The notes under the pieces: generated by a model
What the model was told of the DNA's origin: nothing
The model's database searches: none
The model's input: the letters and a program-made list of their open reading frames with translations, nothing else
Made by a program: the position numbers and the translations under genes
From: Bacteroidota bacterium
GTDB taxonomy: Bacteria > Bacteroidota > Bacteroidia > Chitinophagales > UBA8649
Length of the DNA: 14,948 bases
NCBI GenBank assembly: GCA_003447535.1
Contig: DLYY01000188.1
Coordinates: 1 to 14,948 of the forward strand
Direction of reading: 5' to 3'
Shown here: positions 8,491-14,948 of the stretch, one piece after another
Layout of the letters: the number at the start of each line of letters is the position of its first letter
Numbering within the stretch: position 1 is the stretch's first letter

Positions 8491-9471
8491 ATGAAGAAAA
8501 AACATCTTAAGTTCCTCTGTGATCCAATTACAAAAGCCGATCTTGTTCTAGAGGATGCAAAATATATTGGTGAAGAAATAGAAAGTGGTGTCCTTCGATC
8601 ACCTGATAATTGCTATGTAATTAGGCAGGGGATACCGCGATTTGTAAATGATGAAGGCTATTCGGATAACTTTGGTTATCAGTGGAATCGCTGGTCAAAA
8701 ATTCAATTTGAAGATGAAAATATTGGTAAGCCCATGCAGGGGCATACCACGAGAATGTTTGAATCAATCACTCAGTTTTCAGCAGAAAAAATCAATGGAA
8801 AAACGGTACTGGATGTAGGGTGTGGGCCGGGTCGATTTACTGACGTAGCTGCAAGCATGGGAGCGACAGTGATAGCTCTTGATTATTCTTCAGCAATCGA
8901 TGCTGCCAAAGCCAATTTTGCTGGTAAGGATGTTGATATATGCTTCGTTCAAGGTGATGCATTGCAATCACCAATCAAGTCAGATTGTGTTGACAATGCA
9001 TTTTCAATAGGTGTTCTTCACCATACTCCATCACCAGAAAAAGGCGTGCAAGAAGTTTTTGGAGTGCTAAAAAATGATGGTGAGTTCGCCATTCGGGTTT
9101 ATGCTGCCAAAGGCTTCTATACGTATCCAATGGTTTGCTTTTGGCGGAACATTTTTATCAAATTACGGCCTGTATGTGGCCACTACCCTCCATTGATATA
9201 TTCTTATCTATTTGGAACTCTAGGTTTTATTCTAGGAAAGATATGGAGGCCATTGTCGTATCCACTGCGGGCAATTTTTCCTACGGCTTTCTTGCCAGAC
9301 TATCAGTGGATGATTCTTGAAACATTTGATGCGATTTCGACGAGCTATCAGAGTGGTCATGTGCCCAGTGAAATCAAGCAATGGTTGAATAATTCAGGGT
9401 TCAAAAAGATTATTCATGTTAAAGACAATGACTTTATCGGAACAAAGTTTGTAGACAGTATTAGTCAATAA
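8491..9471 (+). CDS. Class I SAM methyltransferase with degenerate Trm112-like N-terminus
   Basis: Predicted cytoplasmic SAM-dependent methyltransferase of 326 residues, likely acting on a sugar or glycolipid intermediate. Residues 1-52 (LKFLCDPITKADL ... GVLRSPDNCYVIRQGIPRFV) follow the outline of Trm112-like zinc ribbons, which end in 'GIPxF', but most zinc-binding cysteines are absent; only Cys10 and Cys41 remain. The Rossmann core follows: motif I VLDVGCGPGRF (106-116), acidic Asp131 in ALDYS, and the post-II stretch GVLHHTP (174-180). The C-terminal third is aromatic and not assigned. I chose ATG 8491, four bases after the MBOAT stop; a TTG at 8440 would overlap that gene by 47 bases. 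No good ribosome binding site is visible, so translation may be coupled. It is the last gene of the forward block. The substrate is unknown. Confidence 0.88.
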   Translation: MKKKHLKFLCDPITKADLVLEDAKYIGEEIESGVLRSPDNCYVIRQGIPRFVNDEGYSDNFGYQWNRWSKIQFEDENIGKPMQGHTTRMFESITQFSAEKINGKTVLDVGCGPGRFTDVAASMGATVIALDYSSAIDAAKANFAGKDVDICFVQGDALQSPIKSDCVDNAFSIGVLHHTPSPEKGVQEVFGVLKNDGEFAIRVYAAKGFYTYPMVCFWRNIFIKLRPVCGHYPPLIYSYLFGTLGFILGKIWRPLSYPLRAIFPTAFLPDYQWMILETFDAISTSYQSGHVPSEIKQWLNNSGFKKIIHVKDNDFIGTKFVDSISQ

Positions 9472-9546
9472 ATCATAGCCATAACAAACTATCTTCTGGT
9501 GTTAATGGCAGTGTAATTTGCTTCAAGCTATGAATTTAAATAGCAG

Positions 9547-10278
9547 CTATTTCCTTGCTTCAATAATGAAGCCCGCGGCCATTTTTTCAAGGCAGAATTT
9601 TGCGCAGATATTTTCCCAGAGTGCAACAAGGATGAATGTGGGTGCAAAAAAAGAAAAGTAGTCCGTTGCCCTGTAATAGCATGAAATTTTTATGTCTTTA
9701 AAGCCTGCCTTTTCACATTCTTTTCGCATTTGGCATGGGGAACATAAGTTAAAAAATGCTAGATACCCGCTCACGTCTGCCGCTTGAGGTCGTAATACCT
9801 TAATCAAGATTTTCTGTAATCGATGTCCAACAAGCCGTAAAAGTAGAGAGTAGGGATGGTATTTTGATGGGACATAGTGGATCATTAAGCCGCCATCATT
9901 CAGGGCCTTATGCATATTGTTAATACTCTTTTTATTATCTTTTACGTGTTCTAGCAGAGTCTTAGAAATGATGAGATCCGATCTCTGGGTAAACTTTTCT
10001 TCTATCGACTGAACAAAAAATTCATCATAAATCAGATTGCAATCTGGTCGAAAATCAATATCCATACCGAGATATTTATAAGATGAACTTTTCTCTAATA
10101 AAGGCCGGTCAACACCACCTATTTCCAGGACAATCTGTGGCTTAATCTCAGCGACAGCATACTCGATTCTAGAAGTGAGATCCTTTGATGCATTCCGGCT
10201 TGATCCAAAAATATTTGGTAAGTATTGAACCAATGCTCTGCTAATTTCTTGGTTGAATTTTACTATGGCGCGGATCAT
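9547..10278 (-). CDS. Class I SAM-dependent methyltransferase, divergent
   Basis: The 243-residue product has a Rossmann methyltransferase core. A motif-I-like segment IVLEIGGVDRPLL (49-61) is followed by YLGMDID (69-75), whose acidic residues would hold the SAM ribose, and by LIISKTLLEHVKDNKKSINNM (102-122) and ALNDGGLMIHYVPS (125-138), typical of type 11/23 methyltransferases. Motif I lacks the usual third glycine (GGVDR in place of GxGxG). The last 40 residues are hydrophobic and aromatic, perhaps for lipid-linked substrates. The ATG at 10278 has GAGG about ten bases upstream, with a T-run between. It is the third gene of the reverse block, 47 bases after the epimerase. It ends 75 bases from the convergent forward block. 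The substrate cannot be told from the sequence. Confidence 0.82.
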   Translation of the reverse strand: MIRAIVKFNQEISRALVQYLPNIFGSSRNASKDLTSRIEYAVAEIKPQIVLEIGGVDRPLLEKSSSYKYLGMDIDFRPDCNLIYDEFFVQSIEEKFTQRSDLIISKTLLEHVKDNKKSINNMHKALNDGGLMIHYVPSKYHPYSLLLRLVGHRLQKILIKVLRPQAADVSGYLAFFNLCSPCQMRKECEKAGFKDIKISCYYRATDYFSFFAPTFILVALWENICAKFCLEKMAAGFIIEARK

Positions 10279-10325
10279 AAGAAAAAAACCTCGTTAGAAT
10301 ATACAGCCGACACTTAAGTACGAAT

Positions 10326-11321
10326 TCAAAAAGCGTCGTAGTCCTTCTTGGCTAACCAAGCCAACGTTTCAGAGCATCCCTCTTTAAGAGAGTAAGGCAA
10401 CTCACCAGTAATTGTGTTGAGTTTTTCAAGTGGCATGCCGCCAGTTTCTGTTCGCATATTTTGAAGTCGAAAACTGGATAATGGCGGATTTGAATAGCCA
10501 AAAAATCGCATGCCGTCACCAACTTTAGCAGCGAGGTTTATGAGCCCTTCTGGTAGTGTTTTGATCGTCGGTGAGTGGGCAAGTTTTTGGATGATTGTAG
10601 CCCATTCAGAAATGACAAACGGTTGATAATCAGAGAGATAATATGTTTTCTTATGGAAATCTTGCGGTGGTGCGGTGAGCAGGGCATGTAATTGGAAAAC
10701 TGTATTTCCAACATAGCCGAAGACTTTGGGAGTGTCGGCAGAGCGAATGTGGTAATACTTGCCTGCAATGATCCGTTCAAAGAACCCTCGATATGGTGCT
10801 TTGAACCAGGGCCCCCAAATAGAACCGGGCCTGACTATACACCATTCTGACCCTCGAAGATCACAGGCCCTTACAGCCTGCTCACCGATTTTTTTACTTT
10901 CTCCGTAAAGCGTCTCTGGAGAGTAATCTTCAGGTGATGTCGGATAATACCCGTTTCGATGGACGAGTTTGGTCGAAGTAAAGATTACGCGTTGTACTGT
11001 TTTAGTTGCATTGGCTGCCTCGATGATATTCTCAGTACCAATCGTGTTGACGTCGTAGTGATGAATATCACGGTGTTCTGTGATGTCAGTTCTGGCCGCA
11101 AGATGGATGACTGCGGTTGGAGAAAAACTCAGAAAGATTTCCTTCAAGTTTTCCTTGTTGAGCAGATCGATATGGTGAAAATATTTTTGATGGCTTTTTT
11201 TTTGTGGTTCAACGATATCGACGGAACAGACATCACTGCCTTGGTCGAGCAGATAGTCAATCAAATTGGTTCCAATAAAACCGGACCCACCAGTGATGAG
11301 AACCCTTTCTTGCACACTCAT
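10326..11321 (-). CDS. NAD(P)-dependent nucleotide-sugar epimerase/dehydratase (extended SDR)
   Basis: This is a predicted cytoplasmic enzyme that oxidises or epimerises a nucleotide-activated sugar. In 331 residues it shows the dinucleotide-binding GGSGFIG (11-17), acidic Asp35 in SVDIVEP after beta-2, HLAARTD (73-79), the catalytic region FTSTKLV (114-120), and the YxxxK pair Tyr139/Lys143 in YGESKK. VRPGSIWGPWF (163-173) and FGYVGN are typical of extended SDRs acting on UDP- or GDP-sugars. Length is normal and all key residues are present. The ATG has a strong AAGGAAG a few bases upstream, only 9 bases after the carbamoyltransferase stop, so the two are almost certainly co-transcribed and perhaps used on the same sugar. 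A 4-epimerase, 4,6-dehydratase or reductase are all possible. An A9 run on the coding strand (T9 at 11195-11203) lies in the N-terminal third. Confidence 0.9.
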   Translation of the reverse strand: MSVQERVLITGGSGFIGTNLIDYLLDQGSDVCSVDIVEPQKKSHQKYFHHIDLLNKENLKEIFLSFSPTAVIHLAARTDITEHRDIHHYDVNTIGTENIIEAANATKTVQRVIFTSTKLVHRNGYYPTSPEDYSPETLYGESKKIGEQAVRACDLRGSEWCIVRPGSIWGPWFKAPYRGFFERIIAGKYYHIRSADTPKVFGYVGNTVFQLHALLTAPPQDFHKKTYYLSDYQPFVISEWATIIQKLAHSPTIKTLPEGLINLAAKVGDGMRFFGYSNPPLSSFRLQNMRTETGGMPLEKLNTITGELPYSLKEGCSETLAWLAKKDYDAF

Positions 11322-11330
11322 GGTGCTTCC

Positions 11331-13085
11331 TTATTCTGTGTCTGTACGACGAATAATATGATGACCAAGAGCCAGGGTGTCCATGTTTGTCCTTAAGAAG
11401 CAGGCAAGTGCCTCTTCCGGCTTGCACACAATAGGTTCATTTTCATTAAATGACGTGTTGAGAACGATTGGTACGCCAGTGACCTCTCGGAATGCGTCAA
11501 TTAGCTTCCAGTATAAAAGATTGTCATCCTTATCGACTGTTTGAAGTCGACCGGAACCGTTCACATGCGTCACGGCAGGAAGGTCACTTCGTTTGTCTTC
11601 CCGTATCTGAAACACCATCGACATGAAAGGCACTTCATAATCGGTTTCAAAGTAGTCTTTAACGTATCCTCGCAATATTGAAGGCGCGAAGGGCCGGAAT
11701 GATTCACGTCTTTTAATTTTTAGATTGAGAATATCTTTCATGTCAGATCGACGTGGGTCTGCCAAAATACTGCGGGTTCCGAGTGCACGTGGCCCCCATT
11801 CCATTCGGCCTTGAAACCAGCCGATAACTTTCCCTTCAGAAATATCAGCCGCAATTTCTTTGCAAAGAGACTCATCACTCTCGCAATAATGATGGACGAA
11901 TTCAGAGTTGTCTAAAATGTCATGCTGTTGGATAACTTTTTCGATGGTCGTGTCATCAAAAGATGGCCCGAGGTATGCATGCTGAGGATTTGGAACGCAT
12001 GCTTGTTTCCCAATCGATGAATATGTGTATGCCGCAGCACCAATTGCACCACCAGCATCACCAGGTTGAGGAGGTACATAAACTTCATGGAAAGGAGACA
12101 TCTCAAAAATTTTTCCATTTGCCACACTATTCATTCCACAACCACCCACGAGACACAGTTGTTCAGTACCCGTTTTTGCGTGGAGCCAATGCAACATATT
12201 TGATAAGACTTCTTCATATCGAGCTTGCATAGAGGCAGCGATGTCTTTGTGGTGCTGGGTCAGTTCCTCACCTTTTTTTCGACGAGGACCAAGAAGTGTC
12301 TCCATTTCCTTTGAAAAAAGATCGGTAAGTGTTGGTGACCCACCATTCCACTGGGAACTCCATCTTCCAGAGCCGTGTAGAAAACACTTTTCATTGAGTT
12401 TGAATCCACCGTTGTCATCAAGAATGATTTTCCGAAACGGTTCCATAAGTGTCGGGTTGCCATATGGTGCTAGTCCCATCACCTTGTATTCATCACCATA
12501 GTTAGGAAACCCAATGAGTTGAGTGACGGCTGAGTAGGCAACGCCAAGACTATGTGGAAAAAATACTCGTCGTAAATCATGGATTGTACCGTTGCGACCA
12601 ACAGCAAACATGGTACTTGTCCAGTCACCGAAAGCGTCAACGGATAATATTGCAGCATCTTGGAACTTTGATAGATGATATGCACTTGATGCATGCGCAA
12701 GATGATGCTCTACGGTGTGGATGCGTCCGCGGATGGCAGCAGCATCTATGCCAAATTCATTGGCAAATGTTTTTTCAAGACCAAGTACTTTTGCTCGGTT
12801 CTGTAAGCGTTTTGAGATGAATTCCCATGAACCAAGATTCCGGAGAACGAACATTGCTTTCCGCAGAAGTTGCGCATTTGGATCTCGATTTACAGCAATA
12901 ATATCCACATCAGAAATAGTTGCTGAGGCATGATGAAGACATGCTTCAATTGCTAACTTCGGAAAGCCGGCCCAGTGCTTCACCCGGGTAAATCGCTCCT
13001 CTTCAACAGCCATCAGAAGCTCACCATCTCGCAGTATCGCTGCTGCTGAGTCGCCGTGATAAGCATTCAGTCCAAGTACAAGCAT
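11331..13085 (-). CDS. Carbamoyltransferase of the NodU/CmcH (TobZ) family
   Basis: Predicted cytoplasmic O-carbamoyltransferase transferring a carbamoyl group from carbamoyl phosphate, via carbamoyl-adenylate, to a hydroxyl. The 584 residues span both family domains. The N-terminal Kae1-like domain begins LVLGLNAYHGDSAAAIL, contains EEERFTR and the metal-binding HHLAHASS (127-134), then VDAFGD and YGDEYKVMGLAPYG (196-209) and VGGCGMNS (313-320). The C-terminal domain has WFQGRMEWGPRALGTRSI (423-440), FRPFAPS (463-469) and NTSFNENEPIV (543-553). Length is typical and no key motif is missing. Known members decorate Nod factors and antibiotics; here the neighbours make a sugar the likely acceptor. 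It leads the reverse block; its ATG at 13085 has AGGATG eight bases upstream. Confidence 0.95.
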   Translation of the reverse strand: MLVLGLNAYHGDSAAAILRDGELLMAVEEERFTRVKHWAGFPKLAIEACLHHASATISDVDIIAVNRDPNAQLLRKAMFVLRNLGSWEFISKRLQNRAKVLGLEKTFANEFGIDAAAIRGRIHTVEHHLAHASSAYHLSKFQDAAILSVDAFGDWTSTMFAVGRNGTIHDLRRVFFPHSLGVAYSAVTQLIGFPNYGDEYKVMGLAPYGNPTLMEPFRKIILDDNGGFKLNEKCFLHGSGRWSSQWNGGSPTLTDLFSKEMETLLGPRRKKGEELTQHHKDIAASMQARYEEVLSNMLHWLHAKTGTEQLCLVGGCGMNSVANGKIFEMSPFHEVYVPPQPGDAGGAIGAAAYTYSSIGKQACVPNPQHAYLGPSFDDTTIEKVIQQHDILDNSEFVHHYCESDESLCKEIAADISEGKVIGWFQGRMEWGPRALGTRSILADPRRSDMKDILNLKIKRRESFRPFAPSILRGYVKDYFETDYEVPFMSMVFQIREDKRSDLPAVTHVNGSGRLQTVDKDDNLLYWKLIDAFREVTGVPIVLNTSFNENEPIVCKPEEALACFLRTNMDTLALGHHIIRRTDTE

Positions 13086-13117
13086 CGAATATTCATCCTA
13101 GGAGTATTTATATGAGT

Positions 13118-13139
13118 GAATTCAGTAGAGGCTGAATTT
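13118..13139. promoter_or_regulatory. Inverted repeat in the divergent intergenic region
   Basis: GAATTCAG at 13118-13125 and CTGAATTT at 13132-13139 form an inverted repeat: seven exact pairs plus a possible G-T pair, around a six-base centre TAGAGG. It lies 33 bases upstream of the carbamoyltransferase start on the reverse strand. It could be an operator for a dimeric regulator or a hairpin in the leader of that transcript. It is AT-rich and short, so chance is a real alternative. Confidence 0.35.
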
Positions 13140-13209
13140 TCAACTGACTATCTATGAGAGGTCTTTGGCAACGGGGGGAAAATAGTGATTGAAAGTAGAA
13201 ATGTCAATA

Positions 13210-13236
13210 TAGACAAAAAATCATTTCAGCTATAAA
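13210..13236 (+). promoter_or_regulatory. Possible sigma-70-like promoter for the forward glycosyltransferase
   Basis: TAGACA at 13210-13215 and TATAAA at 13231-13236 resemble -35 and -10 boxes with a 15-base spacer, slightly short of the ideal 17. They lie in the divergent gap about 77 bases before the chosen glycosyltransferase start. A promoter is expected here because the neighbouring genes point away from each other, but the exact boxes are a guess. Confidence 0.25.
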
Positions 13237-13313
13237 TCTAGTCATATTCAGATAACAGATGAATGTGAAAGAACGTCGTTGTATTGATTGAAAAACAAAG
13301 AGCTGTGAGCGAA

Positions 13314-14501
13314 ATGGCCGTTTTGCAGGTAACCCACGTAGTCGACTCACTCAATGAGCAGAGGGGTGGTATGCCACGGTCAGCCCTTGGTCTGTGTGAG
13401 GCAATAAGTGCTAGTAATTGCAAAGTGAATCTATGTGCCGTTGATTTGGGAAGCTCATTTGGGCCATTGCTAACCAGTTCATGTGAGAATGTTTCAATCA
13501 ACTGTGTTCCGTGCCGTTCTGTAAAACATGTAAACATTTCTCTGCCAAAAGGCTTCCGAGGAATGCTTATGAATGCCGGGCAGCATCCAAATGTCATTCA
13601 CTCACATGGTATTTGGAGTTCGGTTTGTAATGACGCAGCTGTTTTTTCAAAAAAGTTGTCAGTACCACACGTGATAAGCCCGCGAGGAATGCTGGAGGAG
13701 TCCGCACTTCGGCGATCAGCCTGGAAGAAAGCAATTGCCAAATATTGTTATGTCTTAAAAAACTTAAAGGCAGCTCAATGTATTCACGCACTGACCGCAC
13801 AGGAGGCAATGAGCGTAAGAAGAATGGGTCTGAAGAATCCAATAGCAATTATTCCTAATGGGATATCACTAGGACCATTTGAAAAAGCAAGGTGCAGAGC
13901 ACCGTTACAGAAAAGGAGAGATAAAAAAACCATTCTTTTTATTGGACGTATCCACCCTATTAAGGGGCTTAAGCATCTTCTGATTGCTTGGGCCCGGATC
14001 AAGAAGCAATTCTCCGGCTGGGAAGTCGTTATTGCCGGTCCTGATGATGACAATCATCTTTTGGAACTTCAGCAAATTACGCGAGATAACCAGATGGAAG
14101 ATTCTGTTATCTTTTGTCCATCAGTTTATGGAAAAGAGAAAGAAGAGTTGCTGCATTCTTCCGATCTTTTTGTCTTACCAAGCTTTTCAGAAGGATTCAG
14201 CATGGTTCTTCTTGAAGCCATGGCATCACGATTGCCAGTGATTATTTCATCTTCTGCTGGCTGCCCTGAAGTTGTGTCCGCAGGTGCTGGGGTATTGGCT
14301 GACCCGGATGCAAATTCTTTTGAGCAAGCACTCACAAAAGTGCTATCCATGAAGGATGAGCAGCGGCTAAAAATGGGATCGAGTGCTTCTGCTCTCGTGA
14401 CGGAGCGTTTTCAATGGGATGCAGTAGCTGCTCAGATGATAAGCCTTTACGGGTGGCTCCAAGGGGCTGAAGAGCGGCCTGGTTTTGTTCATGACGATTA
14501 A
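13314..14501 (+). CDS. Family 4 glycosyltransferase (GT-B fold)
   Basis: Predicted cytoplasmic retaining glycosyltransferase adding a sugar to the repeat unit. From ATG 13314 it has 395 residues. It begins MAVLQVTHVVDSLNEQRGGM, the usual first strand and glycine-rich loop of GT4 enzymes, with HSHGIWS (97-103), SPRGM (122-126) and IIPNGI (179-184) following in the acceptor domain. The donor domain has LFIGRIHPIKGL (208-219), VVIAGPDDD (238-246) and the E-x7-E signature SEGFSMVLLEAM (292-303, Glu293 and Glu301). Upstream in frame, a GTG at 13305 and a TTG at 13284 are alternative starts; I prefer the ATG because the family usually starts just before this strand, though its ribosome binding site is weak. 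It stands alone between two reverse-strand genes. Confidence 0.92.
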   Translation: MAVLQVTHVVDSLNEQRGGMPRSALGLCEAISASNCKVNLCAVDLGSSFGPLLTSSCENVSINCVPCRSVKHVNISLPKGFRGMLMNAGQHPNVIHSHGIWSSVCNDAAVFSKKLSVPHVISPRGMLEESALRRSAWKKAIAKYCYVLKNLKAAQCIHALTAQEAMSVRRMGLKNPIAIIPNGISLGPFEKARCRAPLQKRRDKKTILFIGRIHPIKGLKHLLIAWARIKKQFSGWEVVIAGPDDDNHLLELQQITRDNQMEDSVIFCPSVYGKEKEELLHSSDLFVLPSFSEGFSMVLLEAMASRLPVIISSSAGCPEVVSAGAGVLADPDANSFEQALTKVLSMKDEQRLKMGSSASALVTERFQWDAVAAQMISLYGWLQGAEERPGFVHDD

Positions 14502-14539
14502 TTCGTGCTTCACACATACAAGATTCTAAAAAATTATTT

Positions 14540-14948
14540 TTATAGACGGATATTTTTTCTCGGTAAAAATTCAAAAACTCGCAGGCAGTATCGCAACAAC
14601 TGTAAGAGTCGAGTTGAGTAGATGTTGTGAGTCTTCAGAACATCATGAACTTCATTCATAATATCGATTTTACTTGCTAAACCGTCATTGCTTTTTCCAC
14701 CACGTCGCATGCATGTTGTGATGGTTGTCGTACGAGTCCATCGTATCGGTCGTGCAAAAAACATGCGTACTAAAAAATCAAAATCCCCAGCAATTTTATA
14801 GTTTGTGGAATAGTATCCAAACTCGTCATGAAGCGAACTTTTAAAAAGACATCCCGGATGTGGCGGCATGCAGCCGATTCGAAAAAGCCACTTTGTCGGC
14901 TTGTATGGAGGGTAGTAACGTATGACGCGGGTCATTTCTTTATCAGTG
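14540..14948 (-). CDS. Family 2 glycosyltransferase, C-terminal part, cut by the window edge
   Basis: The reading frame is open to the right edge, so only the last 135 or so residues are in view and the catalytic DxD half lies beyond. An internal ATG at 14935 is not the likely start: the codons before it (TDKE) read on in frame, and this family has 'D.e..RvyRYY' here. Counting from that Met, GCMPPHPGCLFK (21-32), YKIAGDFDFLVRM (46-58) and MRRGGKSN (76-83) match the C-terminal half of a WcaA-like GT2 group found in many exopolysaccharide clusters, where a sequence like 'MPPHPtfF...YkiaaDyefl.R' and then 'M..GG.S' is typical. Its end faces the forward family 4 glycosyltransferase with 38 bases between them. 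Sugar specificity is unknown. Confidence 0.85.
   Translation of the reverse strand, partial: TDKEMTRVIRYYPPYKPTKWLFRIGCMPPHPGCLFKSSLHDEFGYYSTNYKIAGDFDFLVRMFFARPIRWTRTTTITTCMRRGGKSNDGLASKIDIMNEVHDVLKTHNIYSTRLLQLLRYCLRVFEFLPRKNIRL

Noticed and set aside
9527..9544. GCTAT/ATAGC stem in the convergent gap between the forward and reverse blocks.
   Set aside because: Only five pairs with an eight-base loop and no T-run on either side. A terminator is expected here but this does not look like one.
9557..9572. Perfect six-base hairpin GCTTCA-ATAA-TGAAGC.
   Set aside because: It lies inside the end of the reverse methyltransferase gene and no T-run follows on either strand; probably chance.
10959..11396. 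Forward open frame of 145 codons opposite the epimerase.
   Set aside because: It is fully antisense to the GGSGFIG-YxxxK enzyme and crosses into the next gene; no motif of its own.
11331..13085. Could this be a TsaD/Kae1-type tRNA-modification protein rather than a sugar carbamoyltransferase?
   Set aside because: The HxxxH metal site is shared, but the 584-residue length and the C-terminal EWGPRALGTRSI and FRPFAPS motifs belong to the NodU/CmcH carbamoyltransferases.
13259..13291. Ten-codon reading frame starting MNVKERRCID upstream of the family 4 glycosyltransferase, considered as a leader peptide.
   Set aside because: No ribosome binding site, no repeated regulatory codons and no attenuator-like hairpin after it.
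14525..14545. AT-rich near-palindrome TAAAAAATTATTTTTA at the convergent gap after the family 4 glycosyltransferase.
   Set aside because: Made only of A and T with imperfect pairing; too weak to call a bidirectional terminator.

Overview
The window is part of a bacterial surface-polysaccharide (O-antigen, capsule or exopolysaccharide) locus of the Wzx/Wzy type. The DNA leans AT-rich, genes are tightly packed, and GTG and TTG starts occur next to ATG. Nothing seen here fixes the species. The Wzx/Wzy pair and the SGNH/MBOAT pair are most often seen in Gram-negative bacteria, so a Gram-negative host is likely but not shown. No rRNA, tRNA, CRISPR array, transposase or attachment site was recognised.

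Layout. Bases 1-195 hold no gene I can support. A forward block of seven genes runs from about 196 to 9471: a family 2 glycosyltransferase, a Wzx-like flippase, an AsnB-type glutamine amidotransferase, a Wzy-like polymerase, a membrane-anchored SGNH protein, an MBOAT O-acyltransferase whose TTG start overlaps the SGNH stop codon, and a SAM methyltransferase with a worn Trm112-like N-terminus. A short convergent gap follows. A reverse block of three genes then reads from 13085 down to 9547: a NodU/CmcH-type carbamoyltransferase, an extended-SDR sugar epimerase/dehydratase 9 bases behind it, and a second SAM methyltransferase. From the other side of a roughly 230-base divergent intergenic region, a family 4 glycosyltransferase reads forward to 14501. 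The C-terminal half of another family 2 glycosyltransferase reads in from the right edge on the reverse strand.

How the parts fit (inference). Cytoplasmic glycosyltransferases (two complete, one partial) build a lipid-linked repeat unit. The SDR enzyme helps make a nucleotide sugar. AsnB may amidate a uronic-acid sugar, the carbamoyltransferase may add carbamoyl groups, and the two methyltransferases may methylate sugars. Wzx moves the unit across the inner membrane, Wzy polymerises it, and the MBOAT/SGNH pair probably O-acylates the glycan on the periplasmic side. The notable property is this density of non-sugar decorations (amide, carbamoyl, acyl, methyl) in under 15 kb. I see no initiating sugar-phosphate transferase, chain-length regulator or O-antigen ligase, so the locus probably continues past both edges. 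Each family is known; the possible novelty is the combination and the product, not a new enzyme class.
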